A DNA stretch of 64,000 bases from CAISIP01 sp037968655 (GCA_037968655.1 JBBKVW010000068.1:1-64000); one strand, 5' to 3'. Counted from the first letter of the stretch, positions 19,605 through 28,419 are shown. Notes: generated by a model from the sequence alone, not told the origin. A program made the numbers and translations.

Positions 19605-20363
19605 TCAGGCCGGATTGTCAATGTCGATGAAGACATGCTTGAGCGACAAATGTTGCGCCACATGGCCAACCAAGGCCGGCGCACCGTAGCGCTCGCTGGC
19701 ATGGTGGCCACACGCCAGATAAGCTACGCCGCACTCACGCGCGTAGTGCGCCTGCGGCTCGGAAATCTCACCGGTGATGAACGCGTCGGCGCCTACCGCA
19801 ATCGCAGCCTCGAAGTAGCCCTGCGCGCCGCCGGTGCACCAGGCTATGCGCCGCAACGGCCGCTGTGCGCCTGCCACGACGGTGACCGGGCGCCGAAGTA
19901 CTGCTTCAGCGTGCCGACCCAGCGCGAACGCATCATCAAAGGCGCCGCCGTCTGTGCGCCCACCAATAAATCCCAGTTCCTGCTCGCCGAATCGTTCGCC
20001 AGCCGTCAATCCCAGCTGCAGCCCGAACTGGGTGTTGTTACCCCATTGCGGATGGGCATCAAGCGGAAGGTGGTAAGCAAAAAGGTTCAGATCGTGGGCC
20101 AGCAACAATGCCAGACGCTGTTTGAGCCAACCCGTGACGCGACCATCCTGGCCGCGCCAGAACAATCCATGGTGGACGAATATGGCGTCGGCATTGCTGG
20201 CAATTGCAGCTTCGATCAAGGCCAGACTTGCCGTCACGCCCGAGACGATGGAGTCGATCTGCGCGCGCCCTTCGACCTGCAGGCCATTGGGTCCGAAGTC
20301 TCGAAAACGCTCGGGCTGCAACAGCGCATCGAAGGTCTGCGCAAGAATGAGTCGACTGGTCAT
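19605..20363 (-). CDS. Nif3-like dinuclear metal centre protein (YbgI family)
   Basis: 252 residues. Nif3/YbgI proteins form hexameric rings with a dinuclear metal site; their cellular role is not settled. Metal-ligand motifs are visible as IFVHHGLFW (about residues 61-69), a following DLNLFAYHLPLDAH, and a late ACGHHASERYG region with a final glutamate/histidine segment. The gene is directly upstream of pdxA with a 7-base gap. Confidence 0.9.
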   Translation of the reverse strand: MTSRLILAQTFDALLQPERFRDFGPNGLQVEGRAQIDSIVSGVTASLALIEAAIASNADAIFVHHGLFWRGQDGRVTGWLKQRLALLLAHDLNLFAYHLPLDAHPQWGNNTQFGLQLGLTAGERFGEQELGFIGGRTDGGAFDDAFALGRHAEAVLRRPVTVVAGAQRPLRRIAWCTGGAQGYFEAAIAVGADAFITGEISEPQAHYARECGVAYLACGHHASERYGAPALVGHVAQHLSLKHVFIDIDNPA

Positions 20364-20464
20364 GAGAAGCCTTGATCCGCCCTTGCAGTGTGCCCAATGT
20401 TCGCGGCCAAATCAGTGATTCAGCTGGACCGCCATTGTCAGCCATTTCAGGGCGGGCACGGCAT

Positions 20465-20833
20465 TCAGGGGGCCTGCGGCGAGGGGTCGCGGTCCACTTC
20501 CAGATCGCAATCGCATCCTTTGTCCAGCGCGATCGAGCGACGCGCGGCCCAGGAAAGCACTGGCGCCAACACGCCCTTTGCGCCGTGCAGACCGCCAGGC
20601 AGCACGCGCGCAAGAACCTCGGCCGAATGCACTACCGCGCCACAACGGTATGCTGCCTGCCCGTGGTCCCAATGCAGGGCCACGCAGGCTCCATGCCGTC
20701 GCCGCGACAAGACCATACCGATGGGACAGGGCTGTGCCAGGCAACATACACCGCAGCCATTGCAAGGCGCGCCAAGCGCCGGCTTGGTTGGAGCCAGGGG
20801 TTCAATGAAGATGGTCCTGTGGGTGCTGGCCAT
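20465..20833 (-). CDS. Small cysteine-rich protein with a YkgJ-like cluster, function unknown
   Basis: About 122 residues. A tight cysteine cluster CNGCGVCCLAQPC near residue 25 is followed by isolated cysteines further on, with a basic RRR segment and an acidic C-terminus containing CDCD. The N-terminal cluster resembles YkgJ-type putative zinc or iron-sulfur proteins. I recall a hypothetical protein of this kind next to Nif3 and HtrA genes in related genomes. The start is uncertain: TTG at 20872 or ATG at 20857 are in frame, and none has a good Shine-Dalgarno. Confidence 0.7.
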   Translation of the reverse strand: MASTHRTIFIEPLAPTKPALGAPCNGCGVCCLAQPCPIGMVLSRRRHGACVALHWDHGQAAYRCGAVVHSAEVLARVLPGGLHGAKGVLAPVLSWAARRSIALDKGCDCDLEVDRDPSPQAP

Positions 20834-20944
20834 GATGAATGAGGGTATGGCCCGCATGGTAGGCGAGTTCAAATCAGGGCTTGTTCACGCCAGCCAATGA
20901 CCCTGGTCACATGCACGACCAATAGTGCCGCCTACAATTTGCGG

Positions 20945-22087
20945 ATGAAACGGCTTTGGCTGCTTTTTTCGCAGACCGCGACTGTCCTGTTGGCCGCGTA
21001 TTTTGTCGTGGCTACGCTCAAGCCCCAATGGCTGGGTAAGCAGTTTCCACAAACCACCGCTGTGACCTTGATCGAGGCGCCTGCGACAAGCCCCTCAACA
21101 GTGCCGATCGGAAGCTTCCGGCAGGCCGCGCAAAAGGCATCTTCGGCGGTTGTCAGCATCAGTACCAGCAAGGCACTCAGTCGCGATCCGCGCAGCAGCG
21201 ACCCGTGGTTCCGCTTCTTTTTTGGCGACCAGGGACGCGAGTCGCAGGCCGGCCTGGGCAGCGGTGTGATTGTCAGCCCGGCCGGCTATATCCTGACCAA
21301 CAACCATGTGGTGGAAGGTGCAGACGAGATCGAGGTCACCCTGAACGACAGCCGCAAGGCCATTGCAAAGGTGATCGGGACTGATCCTGAGACTGACCTC
21401 GCCGTGCTCAAGATCGAGTTGGACAAACTTCCGGTCGTCGTCATCGGCAACTCGGATGCGATACAAGTCGGCGACCAGGTGCTGGCGATCGGCAATCCGT
21501 TTGGCGTTGGACAAACCGTGACCAGCGGCATCATCAGCGCGTTGGGGCGCAATCAGCTCGGTATCAACACCTTCGAAAACTTCATCCAGACCGACGCGGC
21601 GATCAACCCCGGTAATTCCGGTGGCGCGCTGGTCGACACGCAGGGGCAATTACTGGGGATCAACACCGCGATTTATTCGCGTTCCGGCGGCAACATGGGG
21701 ATCGGCTTTGCAATTCCGATGTCGACCGCGCGGATGGTCATGGAAGGGCTGCTCAAGGACGGGCAGGTCACACGAGGATGGATCGGCGTTGAACCCAACG
21801 ACCTGTCACCCGAATTGGCTGAGACCTTTGGCGTCAAGGCGCGTGAAGGGGTCATCATCACGGGCGTGCTGCAAAATGGTCCGGCCGCGCAAGCGGGCAT
21901 TCGCCCCGGCGACGTGATTACCGCAGTGGCCGGTCAGGAAGTGCACAACGTGTCTGAATTACTGACCCGCGTTGCGGGGCTCAAACCCGGCACCGCATCG
22001 CGCTTTGACCTGCAGCGCCAGGACATGCGGATCGAACTGGATGTCGTTCCGGGCCTGCGGCCAAAACCTCGCCAGCCCCCGCGCTGA
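20945..22087 (+). CDS. Periplasmic serine protease, HtrA/DegS type
   Basis: 380 residues. An N-terminal membrane anchor (about residues 3-24) is followed by the trypsin-like domain with the catalytic triad H121 (LTNNHVVEGA), D151 (DPETDLAVLKI) and S225 (NPGNSGGALVD), then a single PDZ domain (about residues 275-365). One PDZ and an uncleaved anchor resemble DegS more than DegP, so it may sense or degrade misfolded envelope proteins. No rseA/rpoE genes are nearby, so regulated proteolysis of an anti-sigma factor is only a possibility. The ATG at 20945 places the anchor at the N-terminus. Confidence 0.92.
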   Translation: MKRLWLLFSQTATVLLAAYFVVATLKPQWLGKQFPQTTAVTLIEAPATSPSTVPIGSFRQAAQKASSAVVSISTSKALSRDPRSSDPWFRFFFGDQGRESQAGLGSGVIVSPAGYILTNNHVVEGADEIEVTLNDSRKAIAKVIGTDPETDLAVLKIELDKLPVVVIGNSDAIQVGDQVLAIGNPFGVGQTVTSGIISALGRNQLGINTFENFIQTDAAINPGNSGGALVDTQGQLLGINTAIYSRSGGNMGIGFAIPMSTARMVMEGLLKDGQVTRGWIGVEPNDLSPELAETFGVKAREGVIITGVLQNGPAAQAGIRPGDVITAVAGQEVHNVSELLTRVAGLKPGTASRFDLQRQDMRIELDVVPGLRPKPRQPPR

Positions 22088-22105
22088 GTTCCGATGGCCT
22101 GAACG

Positions 22106-22915
22106 TCAGGGCTTGGCCGACCCGTCGTCCCGGTCGTCCTGATCCTCATCTTCAGGCGCCTTCGTGTGCTTGATGAACATCCGGGCGGCAACGATGCCGG
22201 CCTCATATAACAGGCACATCGGTACCGCCAGGGCCAGTTGCGATATCACATCTGGCGGCGTGATCACAGCCGCGATCACGAACGACAAGACGATGAAGTA
22301 ACCGCGAAATTCCTTGAGCTTTTCTATGCTGACGATGTTCATGCGTGCCAGCAGAACCACCACAATCGGCACCTGAAAGGCAACTCCGAAGGCGATGTAC
22401 AGGCCAAGAATCGCCTCCACATAAGAGGCGATGTCGGGCGTCGCAGCCACGCTGGCAGGCGTCACCGCCTGAATGAAGGCGAACATCTTGTCCAGAACGA
22501 ACAATTGCACGAATGCAATGCCGCCGTAAGCCAGCGCGCTGCCAAAGAAGATCAGCGGCAAGGCGAGCCGTTTTTCGTGCCCATAGAGGCCGGGCGCGAC
22601 AAACATCCAGGCCTGGTACATCAGCCACGGCAATGCCAACAGCACACCGGCCATCATCAGCACCTTGAGTGGAACAAAGAAAGGCGAAAACACCCCGACC
22701 GCAATCAGTTTCGCGCCCGGCGGCATGTGGGCGCGGATCGGTTCGGCAATCAAGTCGATCAGGCCACTAGGCGAAGGCCATATGGCCAACACGATCATGC
22801 ACACCACCAGACCGGCCAAGCTGTACATCAAGCGGTCGCGCAATTCGACCAGGTGCTGCACGAACGGCTGCTCGGTGCCGGCGAGTTCGTCTTCTTTGTT
22901 GGTCGAGTCTGTCAT
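22106..22915 (-). CDS. tatC: Sec-independent protein translocase TatC
   Basis: 269 residues with six membrane helices. TatC recognises twin-arginine signal peptides together with TatB. The N-terminal PFVQHLVELRDRLMYS is the conserved cytoplasmic motif (HLxELRxR). Further conserved parts are LPWLMYQAWMFVAPGLYGHEK and FGVAFQVPIVVVLLARM. The C-terminus is a long acidic tail. The ATG at 22915 is preferred over one seven codons upstream because the protein then starts MTDSTNKED, close to the Tat motif. Last gene of tatABC. Confidence 0.96.
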   Translation of the reverse strand: MTDSTNKEDELAGTEQPFVQHLVELRDRLMYSLAGLVVCMIVLAIWPSPSGLIDLIAEPIRAHMPPGAKLIAVGVFSPFFVPLKVLMMAGVLLALPWLMYQAWMFVAPGLYGHEKRLALPLIFFGSALAYGGIAFVQLFVLDKMFAFIQAVTPASVAATPDIASYVEAILGLYIAFGVAFQVPIVVVLLARMNIVSIEKLKEFRGYFIVLSFVIAAVITPPDVISQLALAVPMCLLYEAGIVAARMFIKHTKAPEDEDQDDRDDGSAKP

Positions 22916-22980
22916 CGTGTCATGTGGAGCTGGCACCCACCGGCGCCCACGCTCCGGGGTGGCTGGTGGCCCTTATCGGG

Positions 22981-23454
22981 TCAATCGTGTTTTTGCGGGC
23001 GGAACCTGGCTACGCGTGCTGCGCCAGACAAGGCCCGGGTGCGGGTGCCGGTACGGGCCTTGTACCAATTGGGAGTAGCGCCCTGTTTCAGCCGCCAGCG
23101 CTTGTTGGGGTGCCGATACGCGGGGTAACTGACGGGCACTTCATAGCCTTGACCGGTCTGCGAGTTGTCGTCCATGCGGGTCGCCTCAGCCCAGGACTTC
23201 TCGATCTCGCTGGCATTGCTCTGGATCGTGTTCTCCATGTCTTTCGCTGCGCCAGCGACGGACTCCTTCATCTTCTTGAGCTCGTCGAGCTCCATCGACC
23301 GGCTGACCTCAGCCTTGACATCGGAGACATAACGCTGCGCCTTGCCGAGCAGGTTTCCGACGGTGCGTGCCACGCGGGGCAGCTTCTCGGGCCCGATGAC
23401 CATCAGCGCCACGACCCCGATCAGCGCCAGCTTGGAGATGCCAAGGTCGATCAC
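22981..23454 (-). CDS. tatB: Sec-independent protein translocase TatB
   Basis: 157 residues. One N-terminal membrane helix (LGISKLALIGVVALMVIGPE) with the glutamate typical of TatB, then KLPRVARTVGNLLGKAQRYV and an amphipathic, charged helix region. The C-terminal third is basic and of low conservation (PAYRHPNKRWRLKQG). It lies between tatA and tatC, with 19 and 65 bases on either side. Confidence 0.94.
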   Translation of the reverse strand: MIDLGISKLALIGVVALMVIGPEKLPRVARTVGNLLGKAQRYVSDVKAEVSRSMELDELKKMKESVAGAAKDMENTIQSNASEIEKSWAEATRMDDNSQTGQGYEVPVSYPAYRHPNKRWRLKQGATPNWYKARTGTRTRALSGAARVARFRPQKHD

Positions 23455-23473
23455 GTCGTTTCAGTCCTCCAGT

Positions 23474-23719
23474 TCAGGATTTTTGCTTGGCCTGGACGTC
23501 GATGGTGGTCTTGTCCTCTGCCTTGGCCGAATTGGAAACTTGTGCGGCGGGCCCCTCCGGCTTGTCGTCCATCGACGCAGTGCCGTCCTTCATGCCGTCC
23601 TTGAAGCCCTTGACGGCACCGCCCAGATCACTGCCCATGTTCTTGAGTTTCTTGGTGCCAAACACCAGAACGACGATCACCAGAACGATCAGCCAATGCC
23701 AGATTGAAAACGAACCCAT
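23474..23719 (-). CDS. tatA: Sec-independent protein translocase TatA
   Basis: 81 residues. A short N-terminal membrane helix (IWHWLIVLVIVVLVFGTKKL), the conserved FG turn, then an amphipathic helix KNMGSDLGGAVKGFKDGM and a hydrophilic tail. TatA polymerises to form the translocation site. First gene of tatABC, downstream of the HIT gene. Confidence 0.95.
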   Translation of the reverse strand: MGSFSIWHWLIVLVIVVLVFGTKKLKNMGSDLGGAVKGFKDGMKDGTASMDDKPEGPAAQVSNSAKAEDKTTIDVQAKQKS

Positions 23720-23787
23720 TTGAATCTCCTACGCAATTAGACGAATTCTAGTCCGCCAAGCCTGGCACACCTGCGCTGCCCGCCGGT

Positions 23788-24153
23788 TCAACCCCGCAAC
23801 CAGGGTCGTGGACCGCCCATGACATGTACATGCAGGTGCTGCACTTCCTGGCCCCCTTCCGCGCCGGTGTTGCAGACGATCCTAAAACCGCCATCCGGAT
23901 AGGGCCGGCAGCCCTCCTGCAAGGCCAGCCGCGGCGCCAGTGTCATCATGTGTCCCATCAGGCCTGCGTGCTCCGGTTGCAGCTGTGCAAACGAGGGAAT
24001 ATGCGCCTTGGGGATCATCAGAAAATGCACCGGTGCCCACGGATGGATATCGTGGAACACAAATATCTGCTCGTCCTCATGCACCTTGCGCGACGGAATT
24101 TTTCCGTGCGCGATCTTGCAGAACAGGCAATCGGGATCATGCACCACGCTCAT
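23788..24153 (-). CDS. HIT-family purine nucleoside phosphoramidase (HinT-like)
   Basis: 121 residues. The histidine triad HLHVHVMGG is near the C-terminus, with the family opening DCLFCKIAHGKIPSRKVHED and DIHPWAPVHFLMIPKAHI. HinT hydrolyses adenosine phosphoramidates and lysyl-AMP. It lies ten bases after the DUF4870 gene. A HIT gene between hisE and tatA is usual in Burkholderiales. Confidence 0.93.
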   Translation of the reverse strand: MSVVHDPDCLFCKIAHGKIPSRKVHEDEQIFVFHDIHPWAPVHFLMIPKAHIPSFAQLQPEHAGLMGHMMTLAPRLALQEGCRPYPDGGFRIVCNTGAEGGQEVQHLHVHVMGGPRPWLRG

Positions 24154-24163
24154 ACCTCCAGGT

Positions 24164-24553
24164 TCAGGCGCCTACCGCCAGGTTGTTGTTCATCGCAACC
24201 ATGCCCTTGACGATTCTGTACAGGAACCAGATAGACACCAGCATCCATGCAAACAGCCCCGGCAGGATGAACAGCAGAAATAGCGGTGCGGACACCAGAT
24301 ACAGCAAACCGGCGACGATTACGGAGCGAATACGCCAGGAAAAATGCGTCGCCTGCCAAGTGCCTTCCGCCTCGGGCTTTTTGACCAGGTCGATCACCAG
24401 CGCAAACACCAATAGCAGCACGCTGATCTGTGCGCTGGGCACCATCGCGCCCACTGCCACGATCAGATGCAGCACATAGCTCAGCCAGCCCACGGATTTC
24501 AAGGCCTGCGCCTTTTCCTCGCCCTTGGGAATCACGTCAATCACATCGGACAT
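24164..24553 (-). CDS. Small membrane protein, DUF4870-like
   Basis: 129 residues with three or four hydrophobic segments: VGWLSYVLHLIVAVGAMVP, ISVLLLVFALVIDLV, VIVAGLLYLVSAPLFLLFIL and MLVSIWFLYRIVKGMVAM. The arrangement matches small inner-membrane proteins of the DUF4870/YgaP-like type with no established role. The ATG at 24553 has AGGAG six bases upstream. It follows hisE by 26 bases and precedes the HIT gene by 10, so it is probably transcribed with the his genes. Confidence 0.75.
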   Translation of the reverse strand: MSDVIDVIPKGEEKAQALKSVGWLSYVLHLIVAVGAMVPSAQISVLLLVFALVIDLVKKPEAEGTWQATHFSWRIRSVIVAGLLYLVSAPLFLLFILPGLFAWMLVSIWFLYRIVKGMVAMNNNLAVGA

Positions 24554-24579
24554 CACTTTGCTCCTGTTGGCGGCCCGAC

Positions 24580-24990
24580 TCATGAGCCTTCGCGCGCAAT
24601 GGCCTTGCGCAAGGCTTTCTCCTCGATACCGCTGGTTCCTTCGCGCTTGTGCAACTCGGCCAACACGTCTGAAGGCCGCAAACCGTAATGCGCCAGCGCC
24701 ACCATGCAATGGAACCACAGGTCCGCCATTTCACCCACCAGCCTGCCCTTGCCAAGCTGCGCGTCCATTGCGGTGTGCAACGCCAAGTCAATGTCCTTGG
24801 CAGCCATCACGACTTCGGTCGATTCCTCACCGATTTTCTTCAAGAACGCGTCTGGCCCGCGATGCAGCAGCCGGGCCACGTAACTCGCGTCCGGATCACC
24901 GCCGCGATCGGGGCGCCGACTCTCGATGATGTCGGCCAGACGCGACAAGACGCCGTTCAGTTGCTGGGAATCCGTGGAAGCTGGCGCCAT
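24580..24990 (-). CDS. hisE: Phosphoribosyl-ATP pyrophosphatase
   Basis: 136 residues. Converts PR-ATP to PR-AMP, the second histidine step. The MazG-like helical core shows SYVARLLHRGPDAFLKKIGE, then EESTEVVMAAKD with metal-binding glutamates and GEMADLWFHCMVAL. It is separate from HisI, as usual in this group, and starts six bases after it. Confidence 0.94.
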   Translation of the reverse strand: MAPASTDSQQLNGVLSRLADIIESRRPDRGGDPDASYVARLLHRGPDAFLKKIGEESTEVVMAAKDIDLALHTAMDAQLGKGRLVGEMADLWFHCMVALAHYGLRPSDVLAELHKREGTSGIEEKALRKAIAREGS

Positions 24991-24996
24991 GTTCAC

Positions 24997-25416
24997 CTAT
25001 TTGTAGATCGATGCCGGGTCTTTCAAGACCGCATCGGTTGTTTCCCACGCCCGTTGGTCCGGATCACCGGCCAGTTGCTGGAAAAAACAGCTATGGCGCC
25101 CGGTATGGCAGGCTATGCCGGGCTCGTGTCCGGTCTGCGTCACCTTGAGCAGGACCACGTCGTTGTCGCAATCGAGTCGAATGTCATGGACCAACTGGAC
25201 ATGTCCGCTCTCCTCGCCCTTGAACCACAACCGGGCGCGAGAACGGCTGAAATAGACCGCGCGACCGCTGGTGGCGGTGGTTTCGAGCGCCTGGCGATCC
25301 ATCCAGGCAAACATCAGCACGTCGCCCGTGGTTTGCTCCTGCGCAATCACCGGCACCAGCCCCTGCGCATCCCATTTGACGTGATCCAGCCAGTTCATGC
25401 CGCTATTGTCTGACAT
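24997..25416 (-). CDS. hisI: Phosphoribosyl-AMP cyclohydrolase
   Basis: 139 residues. Opens the adenine ring of PR-AMP, third histidine step. Conserved parts: MNWLDHVKWDAQGLVPVIAQ, VLMFAWMDRQALETT, then AVYFSRSRARLWFKGEESGH. The zinc/magnesium motif DCDNDVVLLKV and the cysteine sites around ACHTGRHSCFF are present. The ATG at 25416 gives the standard N-terminus. Confidence 0.95.
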   Translation of the reverse strand: MSDNSGMNWLDHVKWDAQGLVPVIAQEQTTGDVLMFAWMDRQALETTATSGRAVYFSRSRARLWFKGEESGHVQLVHDIRLDCDNDVVLLKVTQTGHEPGIACHTGRHSCFFQQLAGDPDQRAWETTDAVLKDPASIYK

Positions 25417-25474
25417 CAGGAATCGACCATCGCGCTGCGCGGGAATCGCCGACGCACTGCCGGCGGCCAAGCAC

Positions 25475-26275
25475 TCAGATCCGTACCGGTATGCCGAGTG
25501 CGCGCATGTGCTGCTTGGCCTGCAGGACGCTGAAATGGCCATAGTGAAAAATGCTGGCCGCAAGCACTGCATCGGCACCACCGTGCACGATACCGTCGGC
25601 CAGGTGATCCAGGTTGCCGACCCCGCCTGATGCGATCACCGGAATGTCGATCGAATCGCTGACGGCCCGCGTCAGCGCCAGATCAAAACCCGACTGGGTG
25701 CCGTCCCTGTCCATGCTGGTGAGCAGGATTTCCCCGGCACCACGGCGCGCCATCTCGCCGGCCCAGGCCACTGCGTCCAGGCCGGTATTGGTGCGCCCAC
25801 CATGGCTGTACACGTCCCAGCCCGCACCGGTAGCAACGCCATTGGAATCTGACTGCAGTTCCTGTGCGGGCGACCTGCGCTTGGCATCGATGGCGACCAC
25901 TATGCATTGCGAACCATATTTGTCCGCCACCTCGTCAATCAGACCGGGCCTGGCGATGGCTGCCGAATTGAAACTCGTCTTGTCGGCACCGGCATTCAGC
26001 AGGCGGCGCACATCGTCTGCGCTGCGCACGCCCCCGCCGACTGTCAGGGGAATGAAAACCTGGCTGGCAACCGCCTCAATGATGTGCAGGATCAGGTCGC
26101 GGTCGTCGCTGGTCGCGGTGATGTCCAGGAAAGTGAGTTCGTCAGCGCCCTGGTCGTTGTAGCGCGCTGCGATCTCCACCGGATCGCCGGCGTCGCGCAG
26201 AGAGACGAAATTGACTCCCTTGACAACCCGCCCACCGGTAACGTCCAGGCAGGGGATGATGCGCTTGGCCAGCAT
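25475..26275 (-). CDS. hisF: Imidazole glycerol phosphate synthase cyclase subunit HisF
   Basis: 266 residues, (beta-alpha)8 barrel. With HisH it makes imidazole glycerol phosphate and AICAR. The start is MLAKRIIPCLDVTGGRVVKG with the catalytic Asp; the second catalytic Asp is in LTSMDRDGTQSGFD. It is about 10 residues longer than many homologues because of an insert near residues 135-150 (SPAQELQSDSNG) before the WDVYSHGGR loop. It lies 16 bases after hisA. Confidence 0.96.
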   Translation of the reverse strand: MLAKRIIPCLDVTGGRVVKGVNFVSLRDAGDPVEIAARYNDQGADELTFLDITATSDDRDLILHIIEAVASQVFIPLTVGGGVRSADDVRRLLNAGADKTSFNSAAIARPGLIDEVADKYGSQCIVVAIDAKRRSPAQELQSDSNGVATGAGWDVYSHGGRTNTGLDAVAWAGEMARRGAGEILLTSMDRDGTQSGFDLALTRAVSDSIDIPVIASGGVGNLDHLADGIVHGGADAVLAASIFHYGHFSVLQAKQHMRALGIPVRI

Positions 26276-26291
26276 CGGGGAGCTGCCGGCC

Positions 26292-27032
26292 TCAGCCGTT
26301 GAGCTCGTCCGCGCGGGCCTGCGCGGCGGCGAAATCCAGGTCGCCGCTGTAGATAGCGCGGCCACAGATCTCGCCCTCGACGCCTTCGCTTTCGACATCG
26401 CACAAGGCCTCGATATCGGCCATGGAACTCAGGCCGCCCGAGGCGATAACTGGAATCGACAGGGCCTGGGCCAGCTTGACGGTAGCTTCGATATTGATGC
26501 CCGACAACATGCCGTCGCGCCCGATGTCGGTGTAGATGATGGACTCGACGCCGTAATCCTCAAATTTCTTGGCCAGATCGATCACGTCATGGCGCGTCAG
26601 CTTGCTCCAGCCATCAGTGGCGATCTTGCCGTCCTTGGCGTCCAGTCCGACGATGATGTGGCCGCCGAAAGCGGTGCACGCGTCTTGCAGGAAGCCCGGG
26701 TTCTTGACCGCGGCGGTACCGATGATGACGTAGCGCAGGCCGGCGTCCAGGTAGCGCTCCACCGTGTCAAGGTCCCGGATGCCGCCACCCAGCTGCACGT
26801 CGACCTCGCTGCCGACATCTTTGAGAATGCGGCGAATCGCCATCTCGTTCTTGGGATGACCGGCAAAAGCGCCATTGAGATCGACCAGATGCAGGCGGCG
26901 GGCGCCCTTGGTGACCCAACTGCGGGCCATGACGGGCGGATCTTCGCCAAAGGTGGTGGACTGGTCCATGTCCCCTTGTTTGAGGCGGACACAGTGACCA
27001 TCTTTCAGGTCGATCGCGGGAATTAGCAGCAT
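26292..27032 (-). CDS. hisA: ProFAR isomerase HisA
   Basis: 246 residues, (beta-alpha)8 barrel isomerising ProFAR to PRFAR. The N-terminus LLIPAIDLKDGHCVRLKQGD carries the catalytic Asp; the second is in YTDIGRDGMLSGIN. Phosphate-binding loops VQLGGGIRDL and IASGGLSSMADI are present. It follows hisH by 23 bases. Confidence 0.96.
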   Translation of the reverse strand: MLLIPAIDLKDGHCVRLKQGDMDQSTTFGEDPPVMARSWVTKGARRLHLVDLNGAFAGHPKNEMAIRRILKDVGSEVDVQLGGGIRDLDTVERYLDAGLRYVIIGTAAVKNPGFLQDACTAFGGHIIVGLDAKDGKIATDGWSKLTRHDVIDLAKKFEDYGVESIIYTDIGRDGMLSGINIEATVKLAQALSIPVIASGGLSSMADIEALCDVESEGVEGEICGRAIYSGDLDFAAAQARADELNG

Positions 27033-27055
27033 GGTGCGCGAGTGGCTAAGAAGCG

Positions 27056-27748
27056 TCAGGGCTTCCAGCCAAGAAAGTTACGGTAAAGCGCAAGGCCTTG
27101 ATCAGCACTCTTTTCAGGATGAAATTGGGTCGCAAAAATATTATCGCGCGCAAGTGCTGCCGTAAAGCGACCTCCGTAGTCTGCCTCGCCTGCGCTGTGG
27201 CGCGCATCCGACGGTCTGGCGTAATAGCTGTGCACAAAATAGTAGTAGCTGGCATCTGCAATACCGCTCCATAGCGGATGAACCCGGCCGTCGATTTGCG
27301 TCTGGAACACCTGATTCCATCCCATCTGCGGAACCTTGAAGCGGCTGCCGTCCTGCTGGGAGCGGCCCTGCAGGTCAAAGCGCCGAACCGTACCGGCGAA
27401 TAGTCCCAGGCCTGGTGTACCCCGTCCATCGTCGCCGCGGCGCCCTTCTTCGCTATGGTCCAGCAGCATCTGCATGCCGACGCAAACGCCAAACAAGGGT
27501 TTTGTTCGCGCTGCTTCCAGCACCGGCTCCAGCAAATGGGAGTCGCGCAGCTCGCGCATGCAATCGGCCATCGCGCCCTGGCCCGGCAGCACCACGCGCT
27601 CAGCGCCGCGGATGATTTCCGGGTCGGCAGTGATAAAAACCTGATGCCCATCACCGGCAGCCGCGACCTGGACCGCGTTGGCTACCGAGCGCAGGTTGCC
27701 CATGCCGTAATCGACGACCGCGACTGACTTGCTACGCACGGTTCTCAT
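27056..27748 (-). CDS. hisH: Imidazole glycerol phosphate synthase glutaminase subunit HisH
   Basis: 230 residues, class I glutamine amidotransferase. The nucleophile cysteine is in PLFGVCVGMQMLLDHSEEG, and the His/Glu pair is in ATQFHPEKSADQG near the C-terminus. The N-terminus VAVVDYGMGNLRSVANAVQ and VLPGQGAMADCM are typical. It passes ammonia to HisF, encoded two genes downstream. Confidence 0.95.
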   Translation of the reverse strand: MRTVRSKSVAVVDYGMGNLRSVANAVQVAAAGDGHQVFITADPEIIRGAERVVLPGQGAMADCMRELRDSHLLEPVLEAARTKPLFGVCVGMQMLLDHSEEGRRGDDGRGTPGLGLFAGTVRRFDLQGRSQQDGSRFKVPQMGWNQVFQTQIDGRVHPLWSGIADASYYYFVHSYYARPSDARHSAGEADYGGRFTAALARDNIFATQFHPEKSADQGLALYRNFLGWKP

Positions 27749-27798
27749 CAGGCATCACTCAGCAGGAAACAGAATTTCCATCTACTCCAGCGCATGGT

Positions 27799-28419
27799 TC
27801 AGAGCGATCCCTTGGTCGAGGCGATGGTCCCTGCCGCCCTGGGGTCGATCTCAACCGCCTGCCGCAAGGCGCGGGCAAAAGCCTTGAACACGGTCTCGGC
27901 CTGGTGGTGGGCGTTTTCGCCGCGCAGGTTGTCGATATGCAATGTCGCGAAGGCATGGTTGACAAAGCCCTGGAAGAACTCGTGCGCCAACTGGCTGTCG
28001 AAAGTGCCGATCATGCCGCTCTTGAAGGGCACTTGCATGATCAGGCCCGGTCGGCCCGAAAAATCGATCACGACCCGGCTCAGCGCCTCGTCCAGTGGCA
28101 CATAGGCATGGCCAAAACGCCGTATGCCCTTGCGATCGCCCAGGGCCTGGTGCAGCGCCTGGCCAAAAGTTATGCCGACATCCTCGACGGTGTGGTGGCC
28201 ATCGATGTGCAGATCGCCGTCGGCCTGTATGTCCAGGTCGATCAGCGCATGGCGTGCGATCTGGTCCAGCATATGGTCGAAAAAACCGATACCGGTCTGC
28301 AGCCGGGATTTGCCGCTGCCGTCCAGATCGAGCCGCACCGTGATGCGGGTCTCGGCTGTGTTGCGCGTCACTTGCGCTGCGCGCGGGGCCAGCGCGCTGG
28401 CACCCTTGTCGGTTTTCAT
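27799..28419 (-). CDS. hisB: Imidazoleglycerol-phosphate dehydratase HisB (monofunctional)
   Basis: 206 residues. Only the dehydratase domain is present: RNTAETRITVRLDLDG, TGIGFFDHMLDQIARHALID, then GDLHIDGHHTVEDVGITFGQ with the manganese-binding His/Glu repeats, and a mirrored second half with HHQAETVFKAFARAL. There is no phosphatase domain, so histidinol-phosphatase must be encoded elsewhere. The ATG at 28419 overlaps the hisC stop (ATGA); an alternative ATG two codons upstream has no room for a Shine-Dalgarno. Confidence 0.94.
   Translation of the reverse strand: MKTDKGASALAPRAAQVTRNTAETRITVRLDLDGSGKSRLQTGIGFFDHMLDQIARHALIDLDIQADGDLHIDGHHTVEDVGITFGQALHQALGDRKGIRRFGHAYVPLDEALSRVVIDFSGRPGLIMQVPFKSGMIGTFDSQLAHEFFQGFVNHAFATLHIDNLRGENAHHQAETVFKAFARALRQAVEIDPRAAGTIASTKGSL

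Noticed and set aside
19368..20375. 335-codon plus-strand frame opposite pdxA and nif3
   Set aside because: Shadow of two conserved genes, no domain, no start signal.
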